Position numbers and translations under genes: made by a program
Source of the DNA: Methanobacteriota archaeon
GTDB taxonomy: Archaea; Thermoplasmatota; Poseidoniia; Poseidoniales; Poseidoniaceae
Direction of reading: 5' to 3'
Length of the DNA: 10,854 nucleotides
Assembly: GCA_002727695.1 (NCBI GenBank)
Contig: PBXT01000016.1
Coordinates: 1-10,854, forward strand
Part shown: piece by piece, positions 1 through 6,490 of the stretch
Numbering within the stretch: the stretch's first letter is position 1
Layout: the number at the start of each line of letters is the position of its first letter
Notes under the pieces: generated by a model
What the model saw: the letters and a program-made list of their open reading frames with translations, nothing else
The model's database searches: none
Told to the model about the DNA's origin: nothing

Positions 1-181
1 TGGCCTAGGGGGAGCAGTTGCCGAGCATGTAGTCAGTTCAACACCAGTTCCAATCGAAAAGATTGGAGTCCAGGATAGGTTCGGAGAATCTGCTGGAGCG
101 GAAGAAATGTTAGAGATGATGGGACTAAAATCCCATCATATTTGCGATGCTGTCAAGAACGTAATCGCGAGGAAGGTTTGA
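1..181 (+). CDS. Transketolase C-terminal subunit, 3' end only
   Basis: The reading frame is open from base 2 and ends at TGA 179-181, showing 59 residues of a protein that begins before the window. It starts GLGGAVAEHV, continues with PVPIEKIGVQDRFGESA and ends in a short helix with IARKV. This matches the C-terminal (transketolase_C) domain: a Gly-rich GG..AVAE helix, then P.P..RIGV.D.FG.SG, then a leucine-type helix tail. In many archaea transketolase is split into N- and C-terminal subunits, and the C-terminal one ends like this. Transketolase moves two-carbon units between sugar phosphates using thiamine diphosphate in the cytosol. The transaldolase gene follows after 27 bases on the same strand, which supports a pentose phosphate role over the related DXP synthase or 2-oxoacid dehydrogenase E1-beta tails. 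Whether the protein is split or full length cannot be seen here. Confidence 0.8.
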   Translation, partial: GLGGAVAEHVVSSTPVPIEKIGVQDRFGESAGAEEMLEMMGLKSHHICDAVKNVIARKV

Positions 182-208
182 AGCACCGTCTTTAACGACA
201 CCCTCAAC

Positions 209-868
209 ATGGAGTTCTTCTTAGACACCGCAGATGTTGATGAAATTAGAGAGATTGCCTCATGGGGTATTCTTGATGGAGTTACTACAAATCCATCACT
301 GATTAAGAAAAGTGGCAGAGATTTCAAAACCGTAGTTGCAGAAATTGCCGCAATTTGTGACGGCCCAATATCAGCGGAAGTAACAGCTCTTGACACTGAA
401 GGAATGGTTGAACAAGGTAGAGCATTGAAAGCAGAACTACCTGAAAATGTAATCATAAAAATTCCTTGCACGCCCGAAGGCCTAGCAGCGACTAAGATCC
501 TGACCGAAGATGGTATCAAAACAAATGTGACGCTGATTTTTTCAGCGTCACAAGCATTGATGGCAGCCAAGGCTGGTGCTACATATGTCTCACCATTCAT
601 TGGTCGAATTGACGATACCGGTGCAGATGGGATGGCATTAATTGCAGAAATCATGGCTACATGGGAAAATTACGACATCAGCACAAAGGTTTTGGCAGCA
701 TCAATCAGGCACCCAACACATGTTTTGGCATGTATGCAACTAGGTGCTCACACAGTGACTATGCCGACAAAAACATTCAGACAATTGATGAGTCACCCGC
801 TTACTGACAAAGGTCTTGCTGGTTTCATGAAAGATTGGGCTGAGGTTGAAGCAGCCGGTAATGCCTGA
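209..868 (+). CDS. tal: Small-type transaldolase (TalC/FSA family)
   Basis: This 219-residue cytosolic TIM-barrel aldolase moves a dihydroxyacetone unit between sugar phosphates in the non-oxidative pentose phosphate pathway. The length fits the short TalC/fructose-6-phosphate aldolase family, whose members are about 215-220 residues. Visible motifs are [10 protein letters not shown] at the N-terminus, GVTTNPSLI at 24-32, the Schiff-base lysine K84 in [14 protein letters not shown] at 105-112, SPFIGRIDD at 128-136 and VLAASIRHP at 161-169. Two positions that separate the two activities read as transaldolase: E57 in SAEV, where E. coli FsaA has Gln59, and F130 in SPF, where FsaA has Tyr131 and TalB has Phe178. 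The alignment was made by eye. The gene starts 27 bases after the transketolase stop, so the two are probably cotranscribed. I see no strong Shine-Dalgarno; ATG 209 is supported by the canonical N-terminal strand beginning MEFFLDTA. Confidence 0.9.
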   Translation: MEFFLDTADVDEIREIASWGILDGVTTNPSLIKKSGRDFKTVVAEIAAICDGPISAEVTALDTEGMVEQGRALKAELPENVIIKIPCTPEGLAATKILTEDGIKTNVTLIFSASQALMAAKAGATYVSPFIGRIDDTGADGMALIAEIMATWENYDISTKVLAASIRHPTHVLACMQLGAHTVTMPTKTFRQLMSHPLTDKGLAGFMKDWAEVEAAGNA

Positions 869-907
869 AGCGAACGCTTGATAATGAGCACCTGCCCACA
901 TCGTAAC

Positions 908-913
908 GGGAGG
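908..913 (+). promoter_or_regulatory. Shine-Dalgarno GGGAGG for the 922 GTG start
   Basis: GGGAGG lies 8 bases upstream of the GTG at 922 and decides that non-ATG start. No ATG in frame lies near it. A TATA-like CTTGATAA at 877-884 would put a transcription start near 905-910, at or just before this site, so a very short leader is possible. Confidence 0.6.
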
Positions 914-921
914 CGATTAGC

Positions 922-1473
922 GTGAGTACACATGATGACAAAGTTAAGCGTCTTTTAGATGGTGAAATCGACGAAGCAGAAATAGCCGCAGACCCAGTTC
1001 TTGCAAGCCTTGCTGAGAGGATTTTCGGATTAAACATCGAACCAATAACTCCAAGCAAACCTAGCCAGCAACCCACTGGTCCAGAAGTCGAAGTTGTAGC
1101 TGCAAAAACAAGCCATGACCCGATGATTGAAGTTATCCCTGGTGCAACACCCGCTGCTCCAATGCCATTACCGGAATTGCCAACTATTCCAAAAGCTGTA
1201 GAAAGCAAAAAGAAAGGCGGTTTCCTCAAGATTTTCGGTATAACCTCTCTTTTAGTTGCTGTTGCAAACATCTTCGGGTTGTTCGGATTCCTTAACTCAC
1301 AATGTACTGCTGAAAAATGCACCGAAGAGGCTACAAGGATTAATTGGGCTGGAATTCATGAAATCAATAACGAACTCGGTTGGTCAATGCCTTTCCCAGA
1401 AATGGGTATCCCAGACTACGTTGCTGTGGCATGTAGCATTCTTGTTTTAATTGTGGCTTTCCGTAGGAAATAA
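922..1473 (+). CDS. Unrecognised membrane protein, acidic/proline-rich N-terminus and two C-terminal TM segments
   Basis: I do not recognise this 183-residue protein. It starts at GTG 922 behind a good GGGAGG site. Residues 1-40 are charged and helical (KVKRLLDGEIDEAEIAADP, then LASLAERIFGL). Residues 41-95 are a low-complexity linker rich in Pro, Ala, Glu and Val, and a basic patch ESKKKGG (94-100) precedes the membrane. TM1 spans about 101-124 (FLKIFGITSLLVAVANIFGLF) and TM2 about 165-180, ending in the basic tail FRRK. The 40-residue loop between them carries C128 and C133 (QCTAEKC) and several Trp/Pro residues. The positive-inside rule puts both termini in the cytoplasm and the Cys-bearing loop outside, where a disulfide is possible. 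There is no signal peptide and no catalytic motif that I can see. It sits 53 bases after tal and 39 bases before proS; neither neighbour suggests a role. Confidence 0.75.
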   Translation: MSTHDDKVKRLLDGEIDEAEIAADPVLASLAERIFGLNIEPITPSKPSQQPTGPEVEVVAAKTSHDPMIEVIPGATPAAPMPLPELPTIPKAVESKKKGGFLKIFGITSLLVAVANIFGLFGFLNSQCTAEKCTEEATRINWAGIHEINNELGWSMPFPEMGIPDYVAVACSILVLIVAFRRK

Positions 1474-1500
1474 TGCGGCAATTTGATGAATCATTGATTT

Positions 1501-1504
1501 GGAG
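1501..1504 (+). promoter_or_regulatory. Shine-Dalgarno GGAG that fixes the proS start at ATG 1513
   Basis: GGAG lies 8 bases before ATG 1513. The alternative in-frame GTG at 1504 shares its first G with this site, so the GTG is better read as part of the ribosome-binding region than as the start. Confidence 0.55.
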
Positions 1505-1512
1505 TGTTCACT

Positions 1513-3006
1513 ATGGGTAAAGGCAAAGCCAAGCGTGGAATCCCATCCAAAGTTGATGACTTTAACGCATGGTATCCATTCATCGTAGAGGCTGCAGAGC
1601 TTGTCGACAAAAGATATCCAATCAAAGGAATGGATGTATGGAGGCCTTATGGATGGCGTGCGATGAAACTGATTGACTCGCTAACTCATTCTGAAATGGA
1701 AAGAACTGAACATGAAGAAGTCAATTTCCCTTTACTAATTCCTGAAAACCTGTTGGATAAAGAAAACGCATTAGTTGCAAGGCTCAAACGTGCTAGAGAA
1801 GAGGGGGTAGACCCTGACGACCTCAGAGACGAGGAAGAAGAAGGTGGATTCAAGAAAGAAGTATATTGGGTTAAGCACGCAGGGGAAAATGAACTAGATA
1901 TTCCGATGTTTTTGCGGCCTACTAGCGAAACTGCGATGTATACTATGTTTCCATTGTGGATTAGATCCCACAAGGATTTACCTCTCAAAGTTTACCAAAT
2001 GGTGAACACATTCAGATATGAAACTAAACAAACAAGATCATTCATTCGTGTGCGAGAAATACACTTTTTCGAAGCACACACCGCACACGCTGACGAAGAA
2101 TGTGCAACAAGGCAGATTCAACAGGACCTAGAAATCGTTGACAATTTGATGCACGATTTGTGCTTGCCTGTGATTAAGGCAAGAAGGCCTGTTTGGGACA
2201 CATTCCCTGGAGCATGGTACACAATCGGCATAGACGCAATAATGCCAAATGGAAGAACTCTGCAAGTGGCTTCTTGTCACCATTACAGAGACCAGTGGGC
2301 TAAGGCATTCGATTTGACTTATGAAAACCTAAATGCTGAGCAGCAGCATTGTCACCAAACCACATATGGTATGTCTGAAAGGTTGCTAGGTGCAATAGTC
2401 GGAATGCATGGAGATGACAATGGCCTGATTATGCCACCTGCAATCGCACCTTACCAAGTGGTAATTTGTCCAATGATTAGGAAAAACTCAGAAGTTGATA
2501 CTATCGCAAAAAGCGAGGAAGTTGCAGCAATTCTGAAATCCGCTGGACTAAGGGTAAAAGTTGACAAGAGGGATATTCACGCTGGGCAGAAATATTTCGA
2601 TTGGGAAATTAAGGGAGTTCCGCTAAGACTTGACATAGGGCCTAGAGATATAGAGAACAATTCTGCATTTGCCGCAAGAAGAACTGGCGGTAAAGAACCT
2701 CTACCGCTTGACAATATTGTGGAAGAATGCAATCGTGTTCTTTCAGAGATTTCTGACGAATTAAGAACTCGCGCAGCAGCTCATACTGAAAATGTCGTAA
2801 TTCCTTTGACCGACCTAGAGAGTGTTGAAGACGGTAAAATATACGAAGTTCCGTTTGACGGAACCGACGCCCATGCAGAAACTATAGAGAGGACTACAGG
2901 GCTTTCATTCCTAGGAGATTCAACAGATGCTTATGGCGAAGAAAAGCCTTGTTTCATGTCTGGAAAAATGACTACTCGAAGAGTAATATTAGCCAAGACC
3001 TACTGA
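1513..3006 (+). CDS. proS: Prolyl-tRNA synthetase, archaeal/eukaryotic type
   Basis: This cytosolic class II aminoacyl-tRNA synthetase charges tRNA-Pro with proline using ATP. From ATG 1513 it has 497 residues, usual for the archaeal form. The motif 1 region is around 45-75 (RPYGWRAMKLIDSL, HEEVNFPLLIPE). The proline-binding loop PTSET is at 136-140 and motif 2 NTFRYE at 165-170, followed by RSFIRVREIHFFEAHTAHA. The motif 3 region is HGDDNGLIMPP at 299-309. The anticodon-binding domain follows, with VVICPM and KVDKRDIHAGQKYFDWEIKG. The protein ends in AKTY; the terminal Tyr is a hallmark of the archaeal/eukaryotic form, which also lacks the bacterial editing insertion. Two oddities are an acidic insertion at about 81-110 and a C-terminal zinc knuckle in which three of the four usual Cys seem replaced. 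The gene converges on SRP54 with abutting stops. Confidence 0.95.
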   Translation: MGKGKAKRGIPSKVDDFNAWYPFIVEAAELVDKRYPIKGMDVWRPYGWRAMKLIDSLTHSEMERTEHEEVNFPLLIPENLLDKENALVARLKRAREEGVDPDDLRDEEEEGGFKKEVYWVKHAGENELDIPMFLRPTSETAMYTMFPLWIRSHKDLPLKVYQMVNTFRYETKQTRSFIRVREIHFFEAHTAHADEECATRQIQQDLEIVDNLMHDLCLPVIKARRPVWDTFPGAWYTIGIDAIMPNGRTLQVASCHHYRDQWAKAFDLTYENLNAEQQHCHQTTYGMSERLLGAIVGMHGDDNGLIMPPAIAPYQVVICPMIRKNSEVDTIAKSEEVAAILKSAGLRVKVDKRDIHAGQKYFDWEIKGVPLRLDIGPRDIENNSAFAARRTGGKEPLPLDNIVEECNRVLSEISDELRTRAAAHTENVVIPLTDLESVEDGKIYEVPFDGTDAHAETIERTTGLSFLGDSTDAYGEEKPCFMSGKMTTRRVILAKTY

Positions 3007-4371
3007 TCACATTTCGAGTCCATCGAAATCCATTTCAGAGTCTCGCATCATTCGCTTCATCTGTTTGTTCATCTTTCGGTTTCCACTCATGCCCTTCATC
3101 ATCTTACGAGAACGGTTCCATTGTCCAATTAGTTCCCTGACGTCTTTTTCTTTGACACCAGAGCCTCTAGCAATTCTGCGAATCCTGTCAGCCTTAATCT
3201 TTGCAGGTTCATCTTTTTCATATGTTGTCATCGAATCCATAATTACTCGATATCGGTCAAGATTTGCCTGCATGGCTTCCTTCTGATTCTTGCCCATTGC
3301 GCCCATTCCACCGAACATACCTGAAGGAAGGAAAGAAAGCAATTTGTCAATAGTACCAACCTTAGACATCATTTCCATTTGAGAATACATGTCATTCAGA
3401 GTGAATCTACCAGACATCATCCTTTGAGTAATGCGCATGGCTTCTTCTTCATCCATGTCTTCGGGTGCAAGGTCGATTAGGCCACGTATGTCACCCATTC
3501 CAAGAAGTCTGGAAATGAATCTATCAGATTCAAATTTCTCTAAGTCCGCGACCTTCTCACCAGTTCCGATATACATTACCGGTGCACCAGTAGTGGCTAC
3601 GGCGGATAGTGCACCACCACCTCTCGCTGTACCGTCGAGTTTGGTGATAACTATTCCAGTTACTCCGGCTAAATCATGGAAATTTGCCGCAACAGGACCT
3701 GCTGATTGACCTACCTGTGCGTCGATAACTAAGAATCTCTCATTCGCATTGGCCACTTCAGAAATCTGCTCCAACTCAACCACTAAATCTTCATCTAACT
3801 TGTGCCTACCAGCGGTATCGATGATAACTAGGTCTGCTGCAGCATGTTGCTTTAGACCATTTTTCACGATATCAACTGCATTCTTATTATCGGGCTCGCC
3901 ATATACTTCAACCGAGGAATCTTCTAAGAGCTGCGATAGTTGATTATATGCACCAGGTCTGTGAACGTCAGCCTCGATTACGGCCACTCTAACACCATGC
4001 CTTCTACGATACCATTCTGCCAATTTCGCAGTGGTTGTTGTCTTACCATTACCGTACAATCCTACCATAAGAATAGTCGATTGATGCGGCCTAACTTCTC
4101 GTGGAGGGCCAAGTAGTCTAACCAATTCAGTGTAGAGAATATTCATTGCATGAGTCTGCAAAGTTATTCCAGGACGTGGCTCTTCATCCCTCATTCTGGA
4201 TTCTAATTTTTCCGTTATTTCTTTTGTTTGCCTGACATTGAAATCCGCTTCTTGCAACGCTCTTCGAAGAGAACGTAGCATTTCCTTCAATTCATCTTCG
4301 TTTAATTTTCGACGGCTCTTCAGAATTCCCAGCGCAGAGAATATTCCTCTGGAGAGTCCTTCGAGTGCCAT
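3007..4371 (-). CDS. srp54: Signal recognition particle 54 kDa protein, SRP54/Ffh GTPase
   Basis: This 454-residue GTPase binds SRP RNA and hydrophobic signal sequences on nascent chains and docks with the receptor FtsY to deliver ribosomes to the Sec translocon. The N domain (1-95) is a charged helical bundle. The G domain has G1 GLYGNGKT at 104-111, DVHRPGAYNQL at 135-145, G3 DTAGRH at 185-190, G4 TKLDG at 243-247 and GTGEK at 269-273. The methionine-rich M domain runs from about 316 to 454, with the finger-loop region GMFGGMGAMG at 351-360 and the RNA-binding signature IRRIARGSG at 397-405. The C-terminal tail is rich in Met, Lys and Arg (KMMKGMSGNRKMNKQMKRMM). The P-loop differs from the common GLQGSGKT. 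The gene starts 41 bases after the ArsA/Get3-like gene on the same strand, so the two are probably one operon. The ATG is preceded only by a weak GGCAGG. Confidence 0.96.
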   Translation of the reverse strand: MALEGLSRGIFSALGILKSRRKLNEDELKEMLRSLRRALQEADFNVRQTKEITEKLESRMRDEEPRPGITLQTHAMNILYTELVRLLGPPREVRPHQSTILMVGLYGNGKTTTTAKLAEWYRRRHGVRVAVIEADVHRPGAYNQLSQLLEDSSVEVYGEPDNKNAVDIVKNGLKQHAAADLVIIDTAGRHKLDEDLVVELEQISEVANANERFLVIDAQVGQSAGPVAANFHDLAGVTGIVITKLDGTARGGGALSAVATTGAPVMYIGTGEKVADLEKFESDRFISRLLGMGDIRGLIDLAPEDMDEEEAMRITQRMMSGRFTLNDMYSQMEMMSKVGTIDKLLSFLPSGMFGGMGAMGKNQKEAMQANLDRYRVIMDSMTTYEKDEPAKIKADRIRRIARGSGVKEKDVRELIGQWNRSRKMMKGMSGNRKMNKQMKRMMRDSEMDFDGLEM

Positions 4372-4412
4372 AACCTGCCCAAAAGCGCATTTGGTTTGAA
4401 CCCAACGGAAGA

Positions 4413-5576
4413 TTATTCTTCAGGAAATGTCAATTTGAGGATATCATTTTCTAGTTTAGCGTTTACTTGGCTAGCCTTGGCTGGCCTATCAAATGGAACA
4501 GGGTGCTCGCGTGAGTTTATGCCTACATAGACAGTTCCTGATTCGCTACGAAGAGAAAGGTCTTCGCGAACTATTCCCGGGAGATGTAAATACACATCAT
4601 TTCCGATTGACCATGTCCCACGGTGTACTTCTAAGCCAAGACCAACGGCAAACGGCCCTAACCCTTCTGAGATGGATATATGTCCATGCAATTCCGAACT
4701 TAAGGATCTCAAGAGATCCAAGCCATGAATATCTGTATCCTTTAGTTCTACTTCATGGATATGTAAATCGGGCAATTCATTGCTTAATTGCTCGACATTT
4801 GTTCTCTCATTACTGCGACGTGTTTGAATGAAATCGTTATCCAAATCAGGTGTCATTCGATTGATTACACAGCCGGAAACTGGCAAATTGAATTCGGCTA
4901 AGGATTCATAGGCGCGTAATGTTTCGTTGATCCCCATTTTTTCTGGAATTGTGACTAATGTGAACCGTGTTACTTCTGGATTACACAAAATCCGACGAAC
5001 ATGCAGAACTCTACGTCGGAATTTCTCCAATTCCTCACGCATTTTTTCTCCCTCTTTGGCGCCAAACATCAATGCCCTAATTCCTCCTGTCAGGCGATGC
5101 ATTCGAATGATTTTGTCCGCCCACTTTTCGATAATTTCGGGCAGAGCTAAAAATCGAAGTGTATGACCTGTAGGTGCTGTATCGAATACAATAACATCCC
5201 AATCTGGATTCTCTAAATGCTTGAGCAATTCATCGAATGCCATTGCTTCATCAAGCCCTGGAAGAACCATTTCGGATGCGTTCAATTCAGGGTCTTGACC
5301 ACCTAGCATAGGACCGATACTTTCAGTCAACTTTGGAATATGGTCAGAGATTCTAGCTTCTGGATCTAATTCTAGACCCCACAATCCATCGACACCCTCT
5401 ACAGGTGTAGGTTCAGGCCCTAGTTGAACACCCAAACTGTCAGAAGTACTGTGGGCTGGGTCGCTACTTACCAACAATACCTTCAAGCCCGAATCTGCCA
5501 ATCCAACAGCGGTTGAAGTTGAGGTTGTAGTTTTGCCCACGCCACCCTTACCGCCAAACAACAGTAGTCGAGCCAT
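4413..5576 (-). CDS. arsA: ArsA/Get3-family ATPase with C-terminal HSP20-like domain
   Basis: This 387-residue soluble P-loop ATPase belongs to the ArsA/Get3 (TRC40) family. It has the deviant Walker A GGKGGVGKTT at 8-17, switch I SSDPAHSTSDSLG at 37-49 and switch II DTAPTGHTLR at 132-141. A helical segment at about 150-195 (HRLTGGIRALMFGAKEGEKM) lies where Get3 carries its client-binding helices, and INRM at 238-241 follows in the nucleotide-binding half. Residues about 308-386 form a beta-rich C-terminal tail (DVYLHLPGIVREDLSL and onward) resembling the ArsA_HSP20 domain fused to many prokaryotic members. It is a single half, not the doubled bacterial ArsA. I see neither the metalloid-binding Cys triad nor the CxxC zinc motif of eukaryotic Get3, so tail-anchored or other membrane-protein handling is likelier than arsenite export; that is inference. 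No arsB or arsR lies nearby, and SRP54 follows. A minus-strand GAGGGG 5 bases upstream supports this ATG. Confidence 0.9.
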   Translation of the reverse strand: MARLLLFGGKGGVGKTTTSTSTAVGLADSGLKVLLVSSDPAHSTSDSLGVQLGPEPTPVEGVDGLWGLELDPEARISDHIPKLTESIGPMLGGQDPELNASEMVLPGLDEAMAFDELLKHLENPDWDVIVFDTAPTGHTLRFLALPEIIEKWADKIIRMHRLTGGIRALMFGAKEGEKMREELEKFRRRVLHVRRILCNPEVTRFTLVTIPEKMGINETLRAYESLAEFNLPVSGCVINRMTPDLDNDFIQTRRSNERTNVEQLSNELPDLHIHEVELKDTDIHGLDLLRSLSSELHGHISISEGLGPFAVGLGLEVHRGTWSIGNDVYLHLPGIVREDLSLRSESGTVYVGINSREHPVPFDRPAKASQVNAKLENDILKLTFPEE

Positions 5577-5597
5577 ACTAACCCCTCGAGATGGGGA

Positions 5598-5633
5598 TAT
5601 TCAAGGCTTAGGTTTGCACAACTCACTTGAATA
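5598..5633. promoter_or_regulatory. Perfect 8-bp inverted repeat (CTTGAATA) in the divergent promoter region
   Basis: TATTCAAG at 5598-5605 and CTTGAATA at 5626-5633 are exact reverse complements separated by 20 bases, in the only intergenic space between the divergent ArsA-like gene (start 5576) and the membrane protein (ATG 5654). Read on its own strand, each CTTGAATA lies 22-29 bases upstream of the ArsA start and 21-28 bases upstream of ATG 5654. That is close to the place of an archaeal TATA box for leaderless or nearly leaderless transcripts. It could instead be an operator for a dimeric regulator. The GAGGGG site before the ArsA-like gene argues for some leader on that side. Confidence 0.45.
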
Positions 5634-5653
5634 GGTCTCTGCACGCTGTCATC

Positions 5654-6379
5654 ATGGCAAGCGACTTGTGGTTATCTCAAGTTGCAATCGTCATATCATT
5701 AGTAGGTATGAGTTTGGGATGGCGCGGCGTCATGACCAAGTATTCAGGATTCTATGACCTAACAACAGCATGGAGCATGATGTTCTGGGGCATTTTGGTT
5801 GGAGGGTTGTATGGTAGTCTTGGAGATTCTTTCCTTTTGACAACATATCTTGCAGGAGGATTTCCTCACTTCACAAATCTAATAATTTGCTTGGGATTAT
5901 CGGTGGTTGTCCATCTTTTCCTTAGAAGGAAAAAGGTCAGACGCACAGGTTCACAACCAACAACTGGTTGGGCACTTGGACTTGCAGTAGGTGGAATGAT
6001 CTCACTTTTCCTAATATTCAGATTACTGGAAAAGTATCAAGATGATATTGGAATCGAAGTTGTCGCAATTATTCTCCTTGTGGCACTAATATCACCTCGA
6101 GCTCATGCATTGATTTTTTGTCGCCATGGATACGGTATGCTGATGGGCAAACGCTGGAGCATTGTTCTGCGAACGTTCTTCTGGACGTCTTTGCTACTAA
6201 CCTCACTCTACAATTCAGTCGATTCACCGTTCATTTGGATATTCATCATTCCACCTGTTTTGTTAGCAGAAAAACGTGCGCATGATTGGGTCTGGGCGGC
6301 TGTTCCAAGACCCGCTAGAAGGCGGTTACGTAGAATTTGGTCAGATGCGTCTCGTGCGAAGGCTAGAGAAGAAGAGTAA
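5654..6379 (+). CDS. Unrecognised polytopic membrane protein
   Basis: I do not recognise this 241-residue integral membrane protein. Hydrophobic segments lie near residues 6-24, 39-62, 74-91, 105-124, 136-150, 168-186 and 192-206, suggesting six or seven TM helices. Basic loops occur at about 91-98 (RRKKVRR) and 148-167, and a strongly basic cytoplasmic tail from 218 ends in the acidic EEE. I saw no catalytic motif (no EExxK protease motif, no HExxH) and no transporter signature. An in-frame TTG at 5627 would add nine residues, but it lies inside the CTTGAATA repeat. ATG 5654 gives a sensible first helix (MASDLWLSQVAIVISLVGMS) and fits the promoter spacing, so I prefer it. There is no clear Shine-Dalgarno. 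The transglutaminase-like gene starts 111 bases downstream, with a T-run between that may separate them. Confidence 0.7.
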   Translation: MASDLWLSQVAIVISLVGMSLGWRGVMTKYSGFYDLTTAWSMMFWGILVGGLYGSLGDSFLLTTYLAGGFPHFTNLIICLGLSVVVHLFLRRKKVRRTGSQPTTGWALGLAVGGMISLFLIFRLLEKYQDDIGIEVVAIILLVALISPRAHALIFCRHGYGMLMGKRWSIVLRTFFWTSLLLTSLYNSVDSPFIWIFIIPPVLLAEKRAHDWVWAAVPRPARRRLRRIWSDASRAKAREEE

Positions 6380-6409
6380 GTGTCTACTTACAATGTAAAC
6401 TATGGCGCC

Positions 6410-6417
6410 TTTTTCTT
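6410..6417 (+). terminator. Possible oligo-T terminator (TTTTTCTT)
   Basis: TTTTTCTT begins 31 bases after the stop of the membrane protein gene and 74 bases before the next start. Archaeal transcription commonly ends at T-runs without a strong hairpin. No convincing stem precedes it, so this is only a candidate. Confidence 0.3.
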
Positions 6418-6439
6418 ATCCCATCAAGGACAATTTCAC

Positions 6440-6447
6440 TTTTATTA
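6440..6447 (+). promoter_or_regulatory. Possible archaeal TATA box (TTTTATTA) for the transglutaminase-trkA-trkH operon
   Basis: TTTTATTA lies 44-51 bases upstream of ATG 6491, the most TATA-like string in the 111-base gap. It would place a transcription start near 6468-6472 and a leader of about 20 bases. No purine-rich BRE is evident and no good ribosome-binding site follows, so confidence is low. Confidence 0.3.
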
Positions 6448-6490
6448 CAGGGCAGAACCTTCATGGGGGTACCGTTCAGCCTAGATAACA

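Noticed and set aside
136..654. 172-codon open frame antisense to tal
   Set aside because: It overlaps both the transketolase tail and tal, which have clear family motifs. No ribosome site or recognisable motif supports it.
825..1322. 165-codon antisense frame across the tal/membrane-protein junction
   Set aside because: The plus-strand gene has a good ribosome site and a sensible TM pattern; the antisense frame is low-complexity shadow.
1504..1512. GTG 1504 as the proS start
   Set aside because: It overlaps the GGAG site that is correctly spaced for ATG 1513.
4391..4405. Imperfect 15-base palindrome in the arsA-srp54 gap
   Set aside because: Stem of at most four plus two pairs around a mismatch, no T-run; too weak to call a terminator or processing site.
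4413..5576. Arsenite efflux ATPase role
   Set aside because: Single-half protein, no visible metalloid Cys triad, no arsB/arsR/arsC nearby, and SRP54 as partner; the arsA symbol is kept only as a family name.
5582..5596. CCCC...GGGG hairpin that would hide the GAGGGG site of the ArsA-like gene
   Set aside because: Only four base pairs around a seven-base loop; plausible but not supportable as a regulatory element.
5627..5653. TTG 5627 as the start of the membrane protein
   Set aside because: It lies inside the CTTGAATA repeat, has no ribosome site, and ATG 5654 fits promoter spacing and the first TM helix.
6386..6399. Short palindrome TTACA-A-TGTAA after the membrane protein gene
   Set aside because: Five-base arms with a one-base spacer cannot form a hairpin and are expected by chance in AT-rich spacer.
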